A DNA stretch of 64,000 nt from Methylomonas rapida (GTDB lineage: Bacteria > Pseudomonadota > Gammaproteobacteria > Methylococcales > Methylomonadaceae): contig NZ_CP113517.1 of the NCBI RefSeq assembly GCF_024360925.2, positions 4,506,001 through 4,570,000 on the forward strand, in the 5' to 3' direction. Shown one piece after another: positions 17,395-26,112 of this stretch (positions are counted from its first letter, which is position 1; every line of letters starts with the position of its first letter). The position numbers were made by a program, and so were the translations under genes. The notes beneath the pieces are model-generated. The model searched no databases and was not told where the DNA came from. It saw only the letters and a list, made by a program, of their open reading frames with translations.

Positions 17395-18471
17395 TCAATC
17401 GAAAAAATCGAAACTCATCTGCCCGCCCGGCGCCGGTTTTCTGAACAAATCCGTGCGCAGGTCGGGCATTGCCCGGTCCAATCCCAGCTTTTTGCGGATC
17501 AAACGAAAGCGCTGGGCAATCAAATCCGCATAGCTACCGTCGCCCCGCAATCGCTGGTGGAACGCAGCATCGTAGACCTTGCCGCCTCGAGCATCGCGTA
17601 CCCTGTTCATCACATGCTCGGCTTTCAGCGGGTAGTGCTGGCGCAGCCATTCCTGAAACAAATCCGCCACTTCCAACGGCAAGCGCAGCAGAATATATTC
17701 CGCGTTCGATGCGCCAGCCGCGTACGCGGCCTTGACGATGGTTTCCAATTCGCAATCGGTCAAAACCGGAATCACCGGTGCCACCATCACCCCGACCGGC
17801 ACGCCCGCTTCACGTAAGCGTGTCAACGCTTCCAGGCGCCGGTGCGGCGCGGCGCCCCGCGGCTCCAAAGTGCGCGCCAGACTTTTGTCCAGCGTGGTGA
17901 TCGAGATGCCCACCGACACCAAGCCCTGCCTCGCCATTTCCGCCAGTATGTCGACGTCGCGCTCTATCAATGCCGACTTGGTGACGATGCTGACGGGATG
18001 ACGGCTTTCCGCCAGCACCTGCAAAATCCCCCGCATGATGCGCTGCTGCCGCTCCAAAGGCTGGTAAGGGTCGGTATTGGTGCCCAACGCCAGCGGCGCG
18101 CAACGATAATTGCGCTTGCCGAGTTCCTCGCGCAGTAACCGAGCGGCATCGGGCTTGATCAGAATGCGGCTTTCAAAATCCAGCCCCGGCGAATAACCCA
18201 GATAGGCGTGCGTCGGCCTGGCGAAACAATAGATGCAGCCATGTTCGCAACCTCGATACGGGTTGATGGAACGGTCGAACGGGATATCCGGCGAATCGTT
18301 GTAGGTGATCACCGATTTACTGCTGTCGACGATGACTTCGGTCGCCAGCGGCGGTAGATCGGCACCCAACCCGCCCCAGCCGTCGTCCTCGGCATGGCCG
18401 CTTTGCTTCTCGAAACGGCCGGTGGCGTTGCTGATGCTGGCGCGGCCTTTGTGGATCAAGGGTCTGCTCAT
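17395..18471 (-). CDS. PA0069-family radical SAM protein (SplB-like)
   Basis: 358 residues. The radical SAM cluster motif is C75-EHG-C79-IY-C82 in INPYRGCEHGCIYCFARP. The layout matches the PA0069 family, related to spore photoproduct lyase (COG1533): GTNTDPYQPLERQ near 130 and SIVTKSALIERD near 160. The protein presumably makes a 5'-deoxyadenosyl radical; its substrate is not established. Monocistronic, convergent with the SBP56 gene. Confidence 0.88.
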   Translation of the reverse strand: MSRPLIHKGRASISNATGRFEKQSGHAEDDGWGGLGADLPPLATEVIVDSSKSVITYNDSPDIPFDRSINPYRGCEHGCIYCFARPTHAYLGYSPGLDFESRILIKPDAARLLREELGKRNYRCAPLALGTNTDPYQPLERQQRIMRGILQVLAESRHPVSIVTKSALIERDVDILAEMARQGLVSVGISITTLDKSLARTLEPRGAAPHRRLEALTRLREAGVPVGVMVAPVIPVLTDCELETIVKAAYAAGASNAEYILLRLPLEVADLFQEWLRQHYPLKAEHVMNRVRDARGGKVYDAAFHQRLRGDGSYADLIAQRFRLIRKKLGLDRAMPDLRTDLFRKPAPGGQMSFDFFD

Positions 18472-18624
18472 GGAAAAGGGTAGAAAAATCGATGGCGCTA
18501 TTTTTCAGGCTCGCCATGCAAAATCAACTCGATGAATTGAACCTATTCGAGCCAAAAAATCAGGGTTACACGGCCCCTTGAATCTCCTTCGGAAATTCAT
18601 TCCATCGATGAGCGGTATACGGTT

Positions 18625-19053
18625 TTACATCTCGTAACACTTAATGGCTTCTGGTTGAAAATATATCGTATCGATCTTATAGGACCTGATTCCCTCTGGG
18701 AATTGCTGTTCAACCGTATTGCCAATGGAAAAGCCGATGATCGCAACCCCCAGATCGGAGAGAATGGACAATTTGCCTTGCTCGAGGTCCGCTTCGCTTG
18801 GAAATACCAATGTATAGGTCATGCTTTTGCCCGTGTCGATATCGACGAGGCGGACACAGGTGTTCATCGTGACCACATAAGGTGGAATCTGCTCTGGAGG
18901 TAGAATCGCGGCACGGTTGAGTTCACCTTCCAATGTATCCAGTAGCATCGAAGGCTTGGCGCCGAACTGCCTGGCGGTTATCAGCAGATCTCGTAAACGG
19001 GCGCAGTCGAGCGAGGAAAGAATGATGTTTCGAACCTTCATGAAGTCTTTCAT
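18625..19053 (-). CDS. rnk: Rnk-like GreA/GreB-family regulator
   Basis: 142 residues matching Rnk, a small RNA-polymerase-binding relative of GreA with an FKBP-like C-terminal domain and no full coiled-coil tip. Characteristic segments are PPYVVTMNTCVRLVDIDTG (near 66-84), LVFPSEAD and LSDLGVAIIGFSIGNTVEQQFPEG. In enterobacteria Rnk was first described as a regulator of nucleoside diphosphate kinase. The ATG at 19053 is preceded by AAGGTGA at 8 bp, which decides the start over a longer in-frame ORF; a second ATG lies at 19041. It follows the secreted repeat protein with a hairpin in between. Confidence 0.85.
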   Translation of the reverse strand: MKDFMKVRNIILSSLDCARLRDLLITARQFGAKPSMLLDTLEGELNRAAILPPEQIPPYVVTMNTCVRLVDIDTGKSMTYTLVFPSEADLEQGKLSILSDLGVAIIGFSIGNTVEQQFPEGIRSYKIDTIYFQPEAIKCYEM

Positions 19054-19080
19054 AATCTCAGTCACCTTGCCAAATGAAGA

Positions 19081-19101
19081 AAGGCCGGCATGACCGGCCT
19101 T
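19081..19101 (-). terminator. Terminator hairpin after the repeat protein gene
   Basis: AAGGCCGG (19081-19088) pairs with CCGGCCTT (19094-19101) around a 5-nt loop. Read on the minus strand it is followed by TTTCTTC, a weak rho-independent tail. It lies 17 bp past the secreted protein stop, just before the rnk ribosome-binding site. Confidence 0.65.
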
Positions 19102-19117
19102 ATGCCATACAAGCGTT

Positions 19118-19708
19118 TTATTGCAACAGCTCCAAAGCCTTTTCAGCGGCTTTTTGCTTTGCTTTCTGTGTTGCCGCATCCACGGCTTCGTCGGCCGATT
19201 TAGGTGCCGCATCAACCGTGCCTTTGATTTGCTCCACGGTTTCCTTGCCGCTTTTCAAAGTCTCTACGCCTTGCTTGACTTCCTCGGGAGTGGCTTCTTG
19301 AAGCTTTTGCGTGGCCGCGTCTTTCAATTGCTCCTGAGCCTGTTGTTTCAGCGCATCAGGCGAGGTTTCCACGCCCTGTTTCAGATCTTTGACTTTTTCA
19401 AGGGTTTCGGCGCCTTGTTTGATTTCATCCGGCGTGGCTTCCTGAAGTTTACGCGATGCGGCATCTTTCAGCTGCTCTTGAGTCTGTTGCTGGACTGCTT
19501 CCGGCATGCCTTTAACGTCTTGTTTCAAGGTTTTCATGTCTTGCTGAATTTTATCGACGGCTTTGGCGCCTTGAGCTTCCTTGACCTCGACGGACGGCTT
19601 GTCGCCCATGGCCAATTGCATGCCAACCTCTTTCAGCGTGGGCTGGCCGGCAAGTACGCCGCCAGAAACCAGCAACAGGGCACTGCATAAAATGATTTCG
19701 GTTTTCAT
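19118..19708 (-). CDS. Secreted Gln/Lys/Glu-rich repeat protein, unknown
   Basis: 196 residues. Signal peptide 1-20 (LLLVSGGVLA/GQ). The mature protein has two similar units 48 residues apart: about 70-107 (EQLKDAASRKLQEATPDEIK) and 118-155 (EQLKDAATQKLQEATPEEVK), each ending in a TLE.VK-type helix. The protein has no Cys after the signal peptide and looks like a long amphipathic helix or coiled coil. No family recognised. It resembles in style the small secreted helical protein at 6699-7079. Confidence 0.75.
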   Translation of the reverse strand: MKTEIILCSALLLVSGGVLAGQPTLKEVGMQLAMGDKPSVEVKEAQGAKAVDKIQQDMKTLKQDVKGMPEAVQQQTQEQLKDAASRKLQEATPDEIKQGAETLEKVKDLKQGVETSPDALKQQAQEQLKDAATQKLQEATPEEVKQGVETLKSGKETVEQIKGTVDAAPKSADEAVDAATQKAKQKAAEKALELLQ

Positions 19709-19879
19709 AGCTTGCTCCGCGAGTTTATTATTGAACTAGGACTGACAACCATAGCACGCAGTCTCTTAACTTGCCATTAAGCTTCGGCATGCTTCCGACC
19801 TGGATAGCCAACTCATTCGGCTCGATGCTCAGAATCAATATTTTACTGGCAAGCCGATCTTGACCACCGAGAGCATATT

Positions 19880-21003
19880 TAGGACTTACGCATTGACGAT
19901 CAAGCAATAACTATGTCATAGGAAGTACATTTAACAAGAACGATTCAGGGATGATAAGAAAGCCTAGCCGCCCACCGACAGCGCGTTGCACCTTGCCAAT
20001 GTATATGGGATTTTTGATGAGCGAACCGAAATCAAGTACCTGCACCCGTCTTTCCGAGGTGATGAACATTTCCCATGACAGCGTGAATCGTTTCCTGTTA
20101 CGAGAAAGTTACGAGCCGAAAGACTTGTTCAATGAGGCAAAATGTCTGTTGAACTTGGTGGGCGGGACGCTGAACGTGGATGACAGCACCTTAGACAAAC
20201 CCTACAGCCAACGCATGGAACTGGTTGGACATTTTTGGTCTGGCAAGCATCATCGCGTGGTTAAAGGCTTGAATCTCATCACGTTATACTACACTGACCC
20301 GCAAGGCCGCAGCCTGCCCGTTAACTATCGTGTATACGACAAGGCAGAAGGAAAAACCAAAAATGATTATTTCCTCGACATGTTGGGCGAGGTGCTGGCT
20401 TGGGGATTACAACCGAATTTTATGACCGGGGATAGTTGGTATTCCTGTGTGGACAACCTTAAGACGGTAAAAAACCACCGGATGGGGTTTATGTTTGCGG
20501 TGGAAAGCAATCGCCGGGTGTCGACGGAAAAAGGCACCTGGATCCAGGTACAAAAACTGGACATTCCTGACGACGGCATGCGGGTCTGGTTACGTGATTT
20601 TGGCAACGTGAAGCTGTTTCGGACGCGGTTAAAAGACCAACTGCGCCATTACGTGGTGTTCCTGCCAGAGGCTGAGGCTTATGATGCCTTTAAGCAATCC
20701 GATTTTCAGAAACTGCACGACCAGCATTGGCAGATCGAGCAATACCACCGCATGATCAAGCAGGTTTGCAACATCGAGAAGTTCCAAGTCCGTAGCAAAG
20801 TACCGATACTCAACCATATCTTTGCCGCTTTATGTGGCTATGTTCATCTGCAGCGAATGCAATTTACTGAAATTATTCGCAATGCTTACCAATGGCAAAG
20901 AACGTTGTATCAGGATGTGATCGCCGCATTCGTCAACAGCTTCATGGTCGGCAAGGAATATTTGAACCCACAGTTTCAGGCTTCCGTCAATGCGTAAGTC
21001 CTA
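19880..21003 (+). mobile_element. Intact IS4-superfamily insertion sequence (1124 bp)
   Basis: Perfect 19-bp terminal inverted repeats: TAGGACTTACGCATTGACG at 19880-19898 and its complement at 20985-21003. A 5-bp direct repeat ATATT flanks it (19875-19879 and 21004-21008), so insertion is recent enough to keep the target duplication. It carries one transposase gene whose stop codon lies in the right inverted repeat. It sits between the secreted repeat protein and nth and disrupts no obvious gene. Confidence 0.92.
19951..20997 (+). CDS. DDE transposase, IS701/IS4-superfamily type
   Basis: 348 residues. An N-terminal helix-turn-helix-like region (SHDSVNRFLLRESY) is followed by the DDE core: LNVDDSTLDKPY (first Asp, near 76), FMTGDSWYSCVDNLK (second Asp, near 159) and WQIEQYHRMIKQVCNIEKFQVRS (third acid, Glu, near 266). 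This is the IS701/DDE_5-like layout; the 5-bp target duplication is more like ISH3, so I leave the exact family open. The stop codon TAA (20995-20997) is inside the right terminal repeat. An alternative ATG is at 19999. The frame is intact, so the enzyme may be active. Confidence 0.9.
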   Translation: MIRKPSRPPTARCTLPMYMGFLMSEPKSSTCTRLSEVMNISHDSVNRFLLRESYEPKDLFNEAKCLLNLVGGTLNVDDSTLDKPYSQRMELVGHFWSGKHHRVVKGLNLITLYYTDPQGRSLPVNYRVYDKAEGKTKNDYFLDMLGEVLAWGLQPNFMTGDSWYSCVDNLKTVKNHRMGFMFAVESNRRVSTEKGTWIQVQKLDIPDDGMRVWLRDFGNVKLFRTRLKDQLRHYVVFLPEAEAYDAFKQSDFQKLHDQHWQIEQYHRMIKQVCNIEKFQVRSKVPILNHIFAALCGYVHLQRMQFTEIIRNAYQWQRTLYQDVIAAFVNSFMVGKEYLNPQFQASVNA

Positions 21004-21138
21004 ATATTGTTGACGATATTCTGATTCCCGCTCGCCGTCCAATTGCCAGAATCCTTAGTTCCATGCCTTGCAAGGACGATGCGGCAATTCGATTGCTGTA
21101 ATATGCCCGTTCGACATCACTGTTGAATCCTACCGTTC

Positions 21139-21774
21139 ATGAACAACCAAACCAGACTAGCCATTTTCGATCGCCTCGCCACTGCGATTCCGGAGCCGAC
21201 CACTGAATTGAACTACGACACGCCGTTCGAATTACTGATTGCGGTGGTGCTGTCCGCCCAGGCCACCGATAAAGGCGTCAATAAAGCCACGGAAAAACTG
21301 TTCGACGTTGCCAATACGCCGCAGGCTATTTTAGCCTTGGGAGAAGCAGGTCTGAAGGAATACATCAAGACCATAGGCTTGTTCAATAGCAAGGCCGCCA
21401 ACATCATCAAACTTTGCGAAGCCTTGCTAAAGCACCATGGCGGCGACGTGCCGCAAGACCGTGCTGCCCTGGAGGCTTTGGCGGGTGTGGGCCGCAAGAC
21501 CGCCAATGTGATTTTGAATACCGCCTTTGGCCATCCTACGATCGCGGTGGACACCCATATTTTCCGCGTCGCCAACCGCACCGGACTAGCACCGGGCAAA
21601 AACGTGCTGGAAGTGGAAAAAAAACTCGATAAAACGGTGCCCAAACAGCATAAAAAAGACGCCCATCATTTATTGATCCTGCATGGCCGCTATGTCTGCA
21701 TGGCGCGAAAGCCGCGCTGCGCAGAGTGCTGCATCGCGGATTTATGTGAGTTTAAGCAAAAAAGCCTGTACTGA
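21139..21774 (+). CDS. nth: Endonuclease III (DNA glycosylase/AP lyase)
   Basis: Base-excision repair glycosylase for oxidised pyrimidines. 211 residues, same length as E. coli Nth. Shows the helix-hairpin-helix LAGVGRKTANVIL with the catalytic Lys (near 120), the catalytic Asp in VDTHIFRVANR (near 138), and the [4Fe-4S] ligands C-x6-C-x2-C-x5-C at the C-terminus (CMARKPRCAECCIADLC). Starts 130 bp after the IS right end. Confidence 0.95.
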   Translation: MNNQTRLAIFDRLATAIPEPTTELNYDTPFELLIAVVLSAQATDKGVNKATEKLFDVANTPQAILALGEAGLKEYIKTIGLFNSKAANIIKLCEALLKHHGGDVPQDRAALEALAGVGRKTANVILNTAFGHPTIAVDTHIFRVANRTGLAPGKNVLEVEKKLDKTVPKQHKKDAHHLLILHGRYVCMARKPRCAECCIADLCEFKQKSLY

Positions 21775-21872
21775 GCTTACAATGCGGTAGACTGAGCACG
21801 ACTAGTGCCATGTTCATTTACTTCAGCATGGCTGGAATCCAAATTTACCAAAATGCCCCAAGAGGTTACATC

Positions 21873-22457
21873 ATGAAAAAATTCCACAAAACTCCTTTGA
21901 CTCTGGCCATGGGCACGACCGCCGTCATTTCCGGATTTGCCGCCAACGTCAACGCGGAATCCAATCCATTTGCGATGAGCGAGTTATCTGGCGGCTACAT
22001 GGTAGCGGAAGCATCCAAGACCCGCCACGGCACCTGCGGCGGAAGCATGCCCGAATTTTCCAACAAAGGCGGCAACGGCGTCTGCGGCGGCAACGTAACG
22101 GATTCTAACGGCAATAAAATCAATGGCGCAGCCAAATCCGGCAAAGCCCAAACCGGCGCCAAAACCAAGAAAGCGGAAGGCTCCTGCGGCGAAGGCATGT
22201 GCGGCGGCATGATGGAAGGCGGCAAAATGAAAAAAGGCATGGAAGGCATGTGCGGCGAAATGATGAAGGGCAAGGAAGGCGCTTGCGGCATGATGGGCGG
22301 CATGGGCAATATGAGCGACATGAAGCATGGTGATGATGCCAGTCAGAAAAAGGACAAGACCGAAGAAGGTAGCTGCGGTGCGATGATGAAAGGCGGGGAA
22401 GGCTCTTGCGGCGCGATGATGAAGGGTGGCGAGGGCAGCTGCGGCTCCAACATGTAA
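21873..22457 (+). CDS. bufA1: Bufferin-type (BufA1/HvfA-like) Cys- and Met-rich RiPP precursor
   Basis: 194 residues. Signal peptide about 1-28 ([12 protein letters not shown]), then [16 protein letters not shown] (31-46), typical of HvfA/BufA1 precursors. The mature part has nine Cys (55, 71, 105, 110, 127, 138, 168, 179, 190). Seven lie in EGxCG motifs (102-106, 107-111, 124-128, 135-139, 165-169, 176-180, 187-191); x is S, M or A, never the K of the classical EGKCG. Spacers are unusually Met-rich (MM pairs). In studied bufferins, DUF692/DUF2063 partners convert such cysteines to thiooxazoles that bind copper in the periplasm. The start at 21873 has AGAGG upstream. The stop overlaps the next start (TAATG). 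Confidence 0.88.
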   Translation: MKKFHKTPLTLAMGTTAVISGFAANVNAESNPFAMSELSGGYMVAEASKTRHGTCGGSMPEFSNKGGNGVCGGNVTDSNGNKINGAAKSGKAQTGAKTKKAEGSCGEGMCGGMMEGGKMKKGMEGMCGEMMKGKEGACGMMGGMGNMSDMKHGDDASQKKDKTEEGSCGAMMKGGEGSCGAMMKGGEGSCGSNM

Positions 22458-23335
22458 TGCCGCGGGCATCCCTGTCGATATTCATGCTTGAGCAAGGCAC
22501 TACCGCACTCAATGCGGGCTTGGGATTGCGGCGTTCCTTTTTAGCGGAAGTCGCCGCTCAACCGCCCGCGCATGTGGATTTTTACGAGGTGGCGCCGGAA
22601 AACTGGATGACGATAGGCGGCAAACTCGGCAAGCAATTTCGGGCGATGACCGAACGCTTCCCGTTCGTTTGCCATGGCCTGTCGTTATCGATAGGCAGCA
22701 GCGATGAACTCGACGAGGTGTTTGTCCACGACCTGAAACGCTTCATGGCCGAACACGGCATCAAGTTCTACAGCGAACACCTGAGTTATTGCAGCCATGA
22801 CGGCCACTTGTACGATTTGATGCCGATACCGTTCACCGAAGATGCCGTCAAGCATGTGGCGGCGCGTATCCGGCGGGTGCAAGACATTCTGGAACACAAG
22901 ATCGCCATCGAAAACATTTCCTATTACGCCGCTCCGGGCCAGGAAATGTCGGAAATCGATTTTTTCAACGCGGTGGTCGAGGAAGCCGACTGCAACGTGT
23001 TGATCGACATCAACAACATCTACGTCAACAGCGTCAACCACGGGTACGATGCCGAAGCCTTTCTGCGCGCCATGCCGGGTAAACGCATTGCTTACGCCCA
23101 TATCGCCGGCCATTATGTCCAGGCCGAGGATTTTCTGGTGGATACCCACGGCGCGCCCGTCATCGACCCGGTGTGGCATTTATTGGCCAAGGCCTACGAG
23201 GCCTTCGGGGTGTTTCCGACCTTGCTGGAACGGGATTTCAATCTGCCGCCGCTGGCGGAATTACTCAGGGAAGTCGACACGATACGGGCAATTCAACAAG
23301 AAGCCAATCAACAGTCAGATAAGCGGGTAGCCTGA
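22457..23335 (+). CDS. bufB: DUF692 multinuclear iron oxidase, bufferin maturation (BufB)
   Basis: 292 residues of the DUF692/MNIO family, TIM-barrel enzymes with two or three iron ions that modify Cys residues of RiPP precursors. The family landmarks are AGLGLRRSF near the start, [57 protein letters not shown] and AYAHIAGHY; they supply the His/Glu/Asp ligands. I start at the ATG at 22457, which overlaps the precursor stop by 1 bp; 22484 is an alternative. Its stop overlaps the next start as TGATG. The tight coupling supports one modification cassette. Confidence 0.9.
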   Translation: MPRASLSIFMLEQGTTALNAGLGLRRSFLAEVAAQPPAHVDFYEVAPENWMTIGGKLGKQFRAMTERFPFVCHGLSLSIGSSDELDEVFVHDLKRFMAEHGIKFYSEHLSYCSHDGHLYDLMPIPFTEDAVKHVAARIRRVQDILEHKIAIENISYYAAPGQEMSEIDFFNAVVEEADCNVLIDINNIYVNSVNHGYDAEAFLRAMPGKRIAYAHIAGHYVQAEDFLVDTHGAPVIDPVWHLLAKAYEAFGVFPTLLERDFNLPPLAELLREVDTIRAIQQEANQQSDKRVA

Positions 23336-24096
23336 TGGCCGTTGATTTTAAAACCAAACAAGCCGAATTCGCCGCCTACATTCGCGACCCGAGCAATCAA
23401 CCCGTGCCAGCCGAGGTCGATCCCCAGCGCATGGCGATGTACCGGGAGCTGTTTTTCAACAACATCAATGGCTTTTTGAGCAGCAATTTTCCGGTATTGC
23501 GAACGATATTGGACGACGCGCAATGGCTGGAATTGGTGCAGGATTTTTTTCTCCGCCACCGCTGCCAAACCCCGCATTTTTCCGAAATTGCCGAGGAGTT
23601 TCTGGATTATCTGCAAAACGAACGCGAGGCAGCGGGCGATTATCCGTTCTTATTGGAACTAGCCCATTACGAATGGGTGGAAATGGCGTTAGCCATAGCC
23701 AAAGCCTCGCCGTTGTTTGGCGATGCGGCCTTCGTGAACGAGATTCTGCAACAAAAAATCGCGCTCTCGCCGCTAGCCTGGCCGCTGGTTTATCAATACC
23801 CGGTGGAAAAAATCGGTCCTGCGCTTCTGCCGCAAACCGCGCCGGCGCAACCCACTTACTTGATCGTGTATCGGGATAGCGACGATCAGGTGCATTTCAT
23901 GCAGACCACGCCACTAACCTACCATTTATTGCAGTTGATCGAACAACTGGAAGGACAGGCCGGCGAAGCAGTTCTTGACGCGTTGGCTGTCGAAATCGCC
24001 GGACAAATCGACCCGCAGACCCTGCAAGACCTTGGCTTGCAAACCCTGCGGGAACTGGCCGGCAAGGGCATCGTCATTCCGGCTGTTGACGCTTGA
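23335..24096 (+). CDS. bufC: DUF2063 partner protein, bufferin maturation (BufC)
   Basis: 253 residues of the DUF2063 family, which in studied systems binds the precursor and forms a complex with the DUF692 oxidase (recognition-element-like role). Seen here: the N-terminal QAEFAAYIRDPSNQPVPAEVDPQRMAMYRELFFNNI segment, which is the conserved DUF2063 start, and SSNFPVLRTIL. Its start overlaps the bufB stop by 1 bp. The last 23 bp overlap the convergent ASCH gene. I see no DoxX-type bufD or sigma factor gene beside it. Confidence 0.88.
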   Translation: MAVDFKTKQAEFAAYIRDPSNQPVPAEVDPQRMAMYRELFFNNINGFLSSNFPVLRTILDDAQWLELVQDFFLRHRCQTPHFSEIAEEFLDYLQNEREAAGDYPFLLELAHYEWVEMALAIAKASPLFGDAAFVNEILQQKIALSPLAWPLVYQYPVEKIGPALLPQTAPAQPTYLIVYRDSDDQVHFMQTTPLTYHLLQLIEQLEGQAGEAVLDALAVEIAGQIDPQTLQDLGLQTLRELAGKGIVIPAVDA

Positions 24097-24415
24097 AGCG
24101 ATGCACCCAGACCAGACCATCGTCGTTCCATTCCATGTTGGCGTGCATTTTTAAAATCAAATCCTTGTACATCGCCAGACTCGGATAACCTTCGGCTTGC
24201 GCATCGGCATCGGTCATGTCGCCGATACGTTCTCTATCCACACGGGTCACGACGAATTCCACACCCTCCAGCACGAAAGTTTCACCAGGGTAGGCATAAA
24301 GGCCGTCGCGGCGTTGCTCGGTTTTTTGCCCGCTCAAGGCCGCGGCTACCAGTTTTGGGTGGCGAATCAGACGTTCGATGTCGCAGGTTTTTTCCGGATA
24401 ATCTTGCATGTTCAA
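24074..24415 (-). CDS. ASCH-domain protein
   Basis: 113 residues. The sequence fits the ASCH (PUA-like) fold, thought to bind RNA or modified nucleotides: [43 protein letters not shown], then [19 protein letters not shown]. It overlaps the 3' end of bufC by 23 bp on the opposite strand. No partner gene. Specific function unknown. Confidence 0.75.
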   Translation of the reverse strand: MNMQDYPEKTCDIERLIRHPKLVAAALSGQKTEQRRDGLYAYPGETFVLEGVEFVVTRVDRERIGDMTDADAQAEGYPSLAMYKDLILKMHANMEWNDDGLVWVHRFKRQQPE

Positions 24416-24484
24416 TTCCTAATCGATTGGCTAAGCCGGTTATTATCAACCATAATGCCCGGTTTTACCTGTTGGAGATTCGTT

Positions 24485-24925
24485 ATGCGTTATTTACATG
24501 CGATGGTTCGCGTCAAAAATCTTGACGAATCGCTGGATTTTTATTGCGACAAACTCGGGTTGACGGAAGTAAAGCGTATCGAAAACGAAGCGGGGCGTTT
24601 TACCTTGGTCTATCTGGCCGCGCCCGGCGACTACCGACAAGCCAGCGACAGCGACGCACCCTTGCTGGAACTGACCTATAACTGGGATAGCGAGGACTAT
24701 ACCGGCGGGCGTAACTTTGGCCATTTGGCCTTTGAAGTGGAGGACATTTACGCCATCTGCCAAAAGCTGATGAACCAAGGCGTCACCATCAATCGCCCGC
24801 CACGCGACGGCTGGATGGCCTTCATTCGTTCGCCTGACCAGATTTCGATCGAATTATTGCAAAAGGGTGGTGCGTTGCCACCGCAAGAACCCTGGGCGTC
24901 AATGCCCAATACTGGAACTTGGTGA
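24485..24925 (+). CDS. gloA: Glyoxalase I (lactoylglutathione lyase)
   Basis: Converts the hemithioacetal of methylglyoxal and glutathione to S-lactoylglutathione. 146 residues from the ATG at 24485 with GGAG upstream; a longer in-frame ORF is not supported. The four metal ligands expected for the nickel-type enzyme are visible: H5 (MRYLHAM), Glu in LLELTYNW (near 60), His in FGHLAFEV (near 79) and Glu in ISIELLQ (near 122). About ten residues longer than E. coli GloA at the C-terminus. hemW starts 10 bp downstream. Confidence 0.93.
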   Translation: MRYLHAMVRVKNLDESLDFYCDKLGLTEVKRIENEAGRFTLVYLAAPGDYRQASDSDAPLLELTYNWDSEDYTGGRNFGHLAFEVEDIYAICQKLMNQGVTINRPPRDGWMAFIRSPDQISIELLQKGGALPPQEPWASMPNTGTW

Positions 24926-24934
24926 GGACCTCCA

Positions 24935-26065
24935 TTGCCGCCGCTCAGCCTTTACATCCACTTTCCCTGGTGCATCCAAAAATGCCCATATTGCGATTTC
25001 AATTCCCATGCCGTTAAAACCGGAATTCCGGAAATGCAGTACGTAGAGGCATTGCTGGCGGACCTGCAGGCCGATTTAACCTTATTGCCCAGCCCACGCC
25101 CCATAAGCAGCATTTTCATGGGCGGCGGCACGCCCAGCTTGTTTTCGCCTGATGCATTACGCCATTTACTAACCGGCGTGAGGCAACAGGCCGATTTGTG
25201 CCCCGATTGCGAAATCACGCTGGAAGCCAATCCAGGCACCTTCGAAAGTGCCAAATTCGAGGCCTTTAGAGCCCTGGGCATCAATAGGCTGTCGATAGGC
25301 ATACAAAGCTTCAACGACCGGCATTTGCAGCGATTGGGCCGAGTGCATGACGCCGAGGAAGCCATCAAGGCAGTGAATATCGCCATTCAAGCCGGTTTCG
25401 ACAATCTGAATCTGGACTTGATGTTCGGCCTGCCGGAACAAACCGAAGCCGAAGCCCTGGCCGACATCGAAACCGCCATTGCGTTGAATCCAAGCCATAT
25501 TTCGTTTTACCAGCTCACGCTGGAACCCAACACCTATTTTTACCGCTTCCCGCCCAAGCTACCCGAGGACGACAGCATTTTTGCATTGCAAAAAGCCTGT
25601 CAGCAGCGCCTGTCCACGCGCGGTTACCAGCAATACGAGATTTCGGCCTATGCCAAGGCCGGATTTCAATGCCGCCACAATCGCAATTACTGGCAATTCG
25701 ACGATTATCTGGGCATAGGCGCCGGCGCGCACGGCAAGATCAGTCGAAAACTGCCCTATGACATCGTGCGCACAGCCAAAACCAAACACCCGGAGCAGTA
25801 TCTTGCCCGACGTACGATTGCCAGCATCGAACCGATCGCTATTGAGCAATTGCCCTTGGAATTTTTGATGAACCAGTTGCGCCTGAAAGCCGGCTTCCAT
25901 CTGGACGACTATCGCACCCATACCGGCTTAGCCGCAGAAACGCTGGAACCGGCTTTATCCGAGTGCATCGCTGAAGGTTTGTTAACCAAACGAAGTCAGC
26001 AGGTTTGTTGCTCGGAAAAAGGTTGGGATTTTCTCGACGAAATTCTGGAAAAGTTCATTCCGTAA
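24935..26065 (+). CDS. hemW: Radical SAM heme chaperone HemW
   Basis: 376 residues. HemW inserts heme into target proteins; it resembles coproporphyrinogen dehydrogenase HemN but is shorter. The cluster motif C13-x3-C17-x2-C20-DF (FPWCIQKCPYCDFNSH) is in the HemW form. Further segments are FMGGGTPSLFSPDAL, LEANPGTFESAKFEAFRALGINRLSIGIQSF and GIGAGAHGKIS. It begins with TTG at 24935, 7 bp after an AGGA ribosome-binding site; no better ATG is in frame. Probably co-transcribed with gloA. Confidence 0.92.
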   Translation: MPPLSLYIHFPWCIQKCPYCDFNSHAVKTGIPEMQYVEALLADLQADLTLLPSPRPISSIFMGGGTPSLFSPDALRHLLTGVRQQADLCPDCEITLEANPGTFESAKFEAFRALGINRLSIGIQSFNDRHLQRLGRVHDAEEAIKAVNIAIQAGFDNLNLDLMFGLPEQTEAEALADIETAIALNPSHISFYQLTLEPNTYFYRFPPKLPEDDSIFALQKACQQRLSTRGYQQYEISAYAKAGFQCRHNRNYWQFDDYLGIGAGAHGKISRKLPYDIVRTAKTKHPEQYLARRTIASIEPIAIEQLPLEFLMNQLRLKAGFHLDDYRTHTGLAAETLEPALSECIAEGLLTKRSQQVCCSEKGWDFLDEILEKFIP

Positions 26066-26112
26066 AAAACGGCGGGTTATAATTTCCTATTCGCTGTTCG
26101 GAACCCATCATC

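Noticed and set aside
19880..21003. IS element as a gene-disrupting insertion
   Set aside because: Joining the flanks (ATATT) does not restore any open frame I can recognise; it lies in intergenic DNA.
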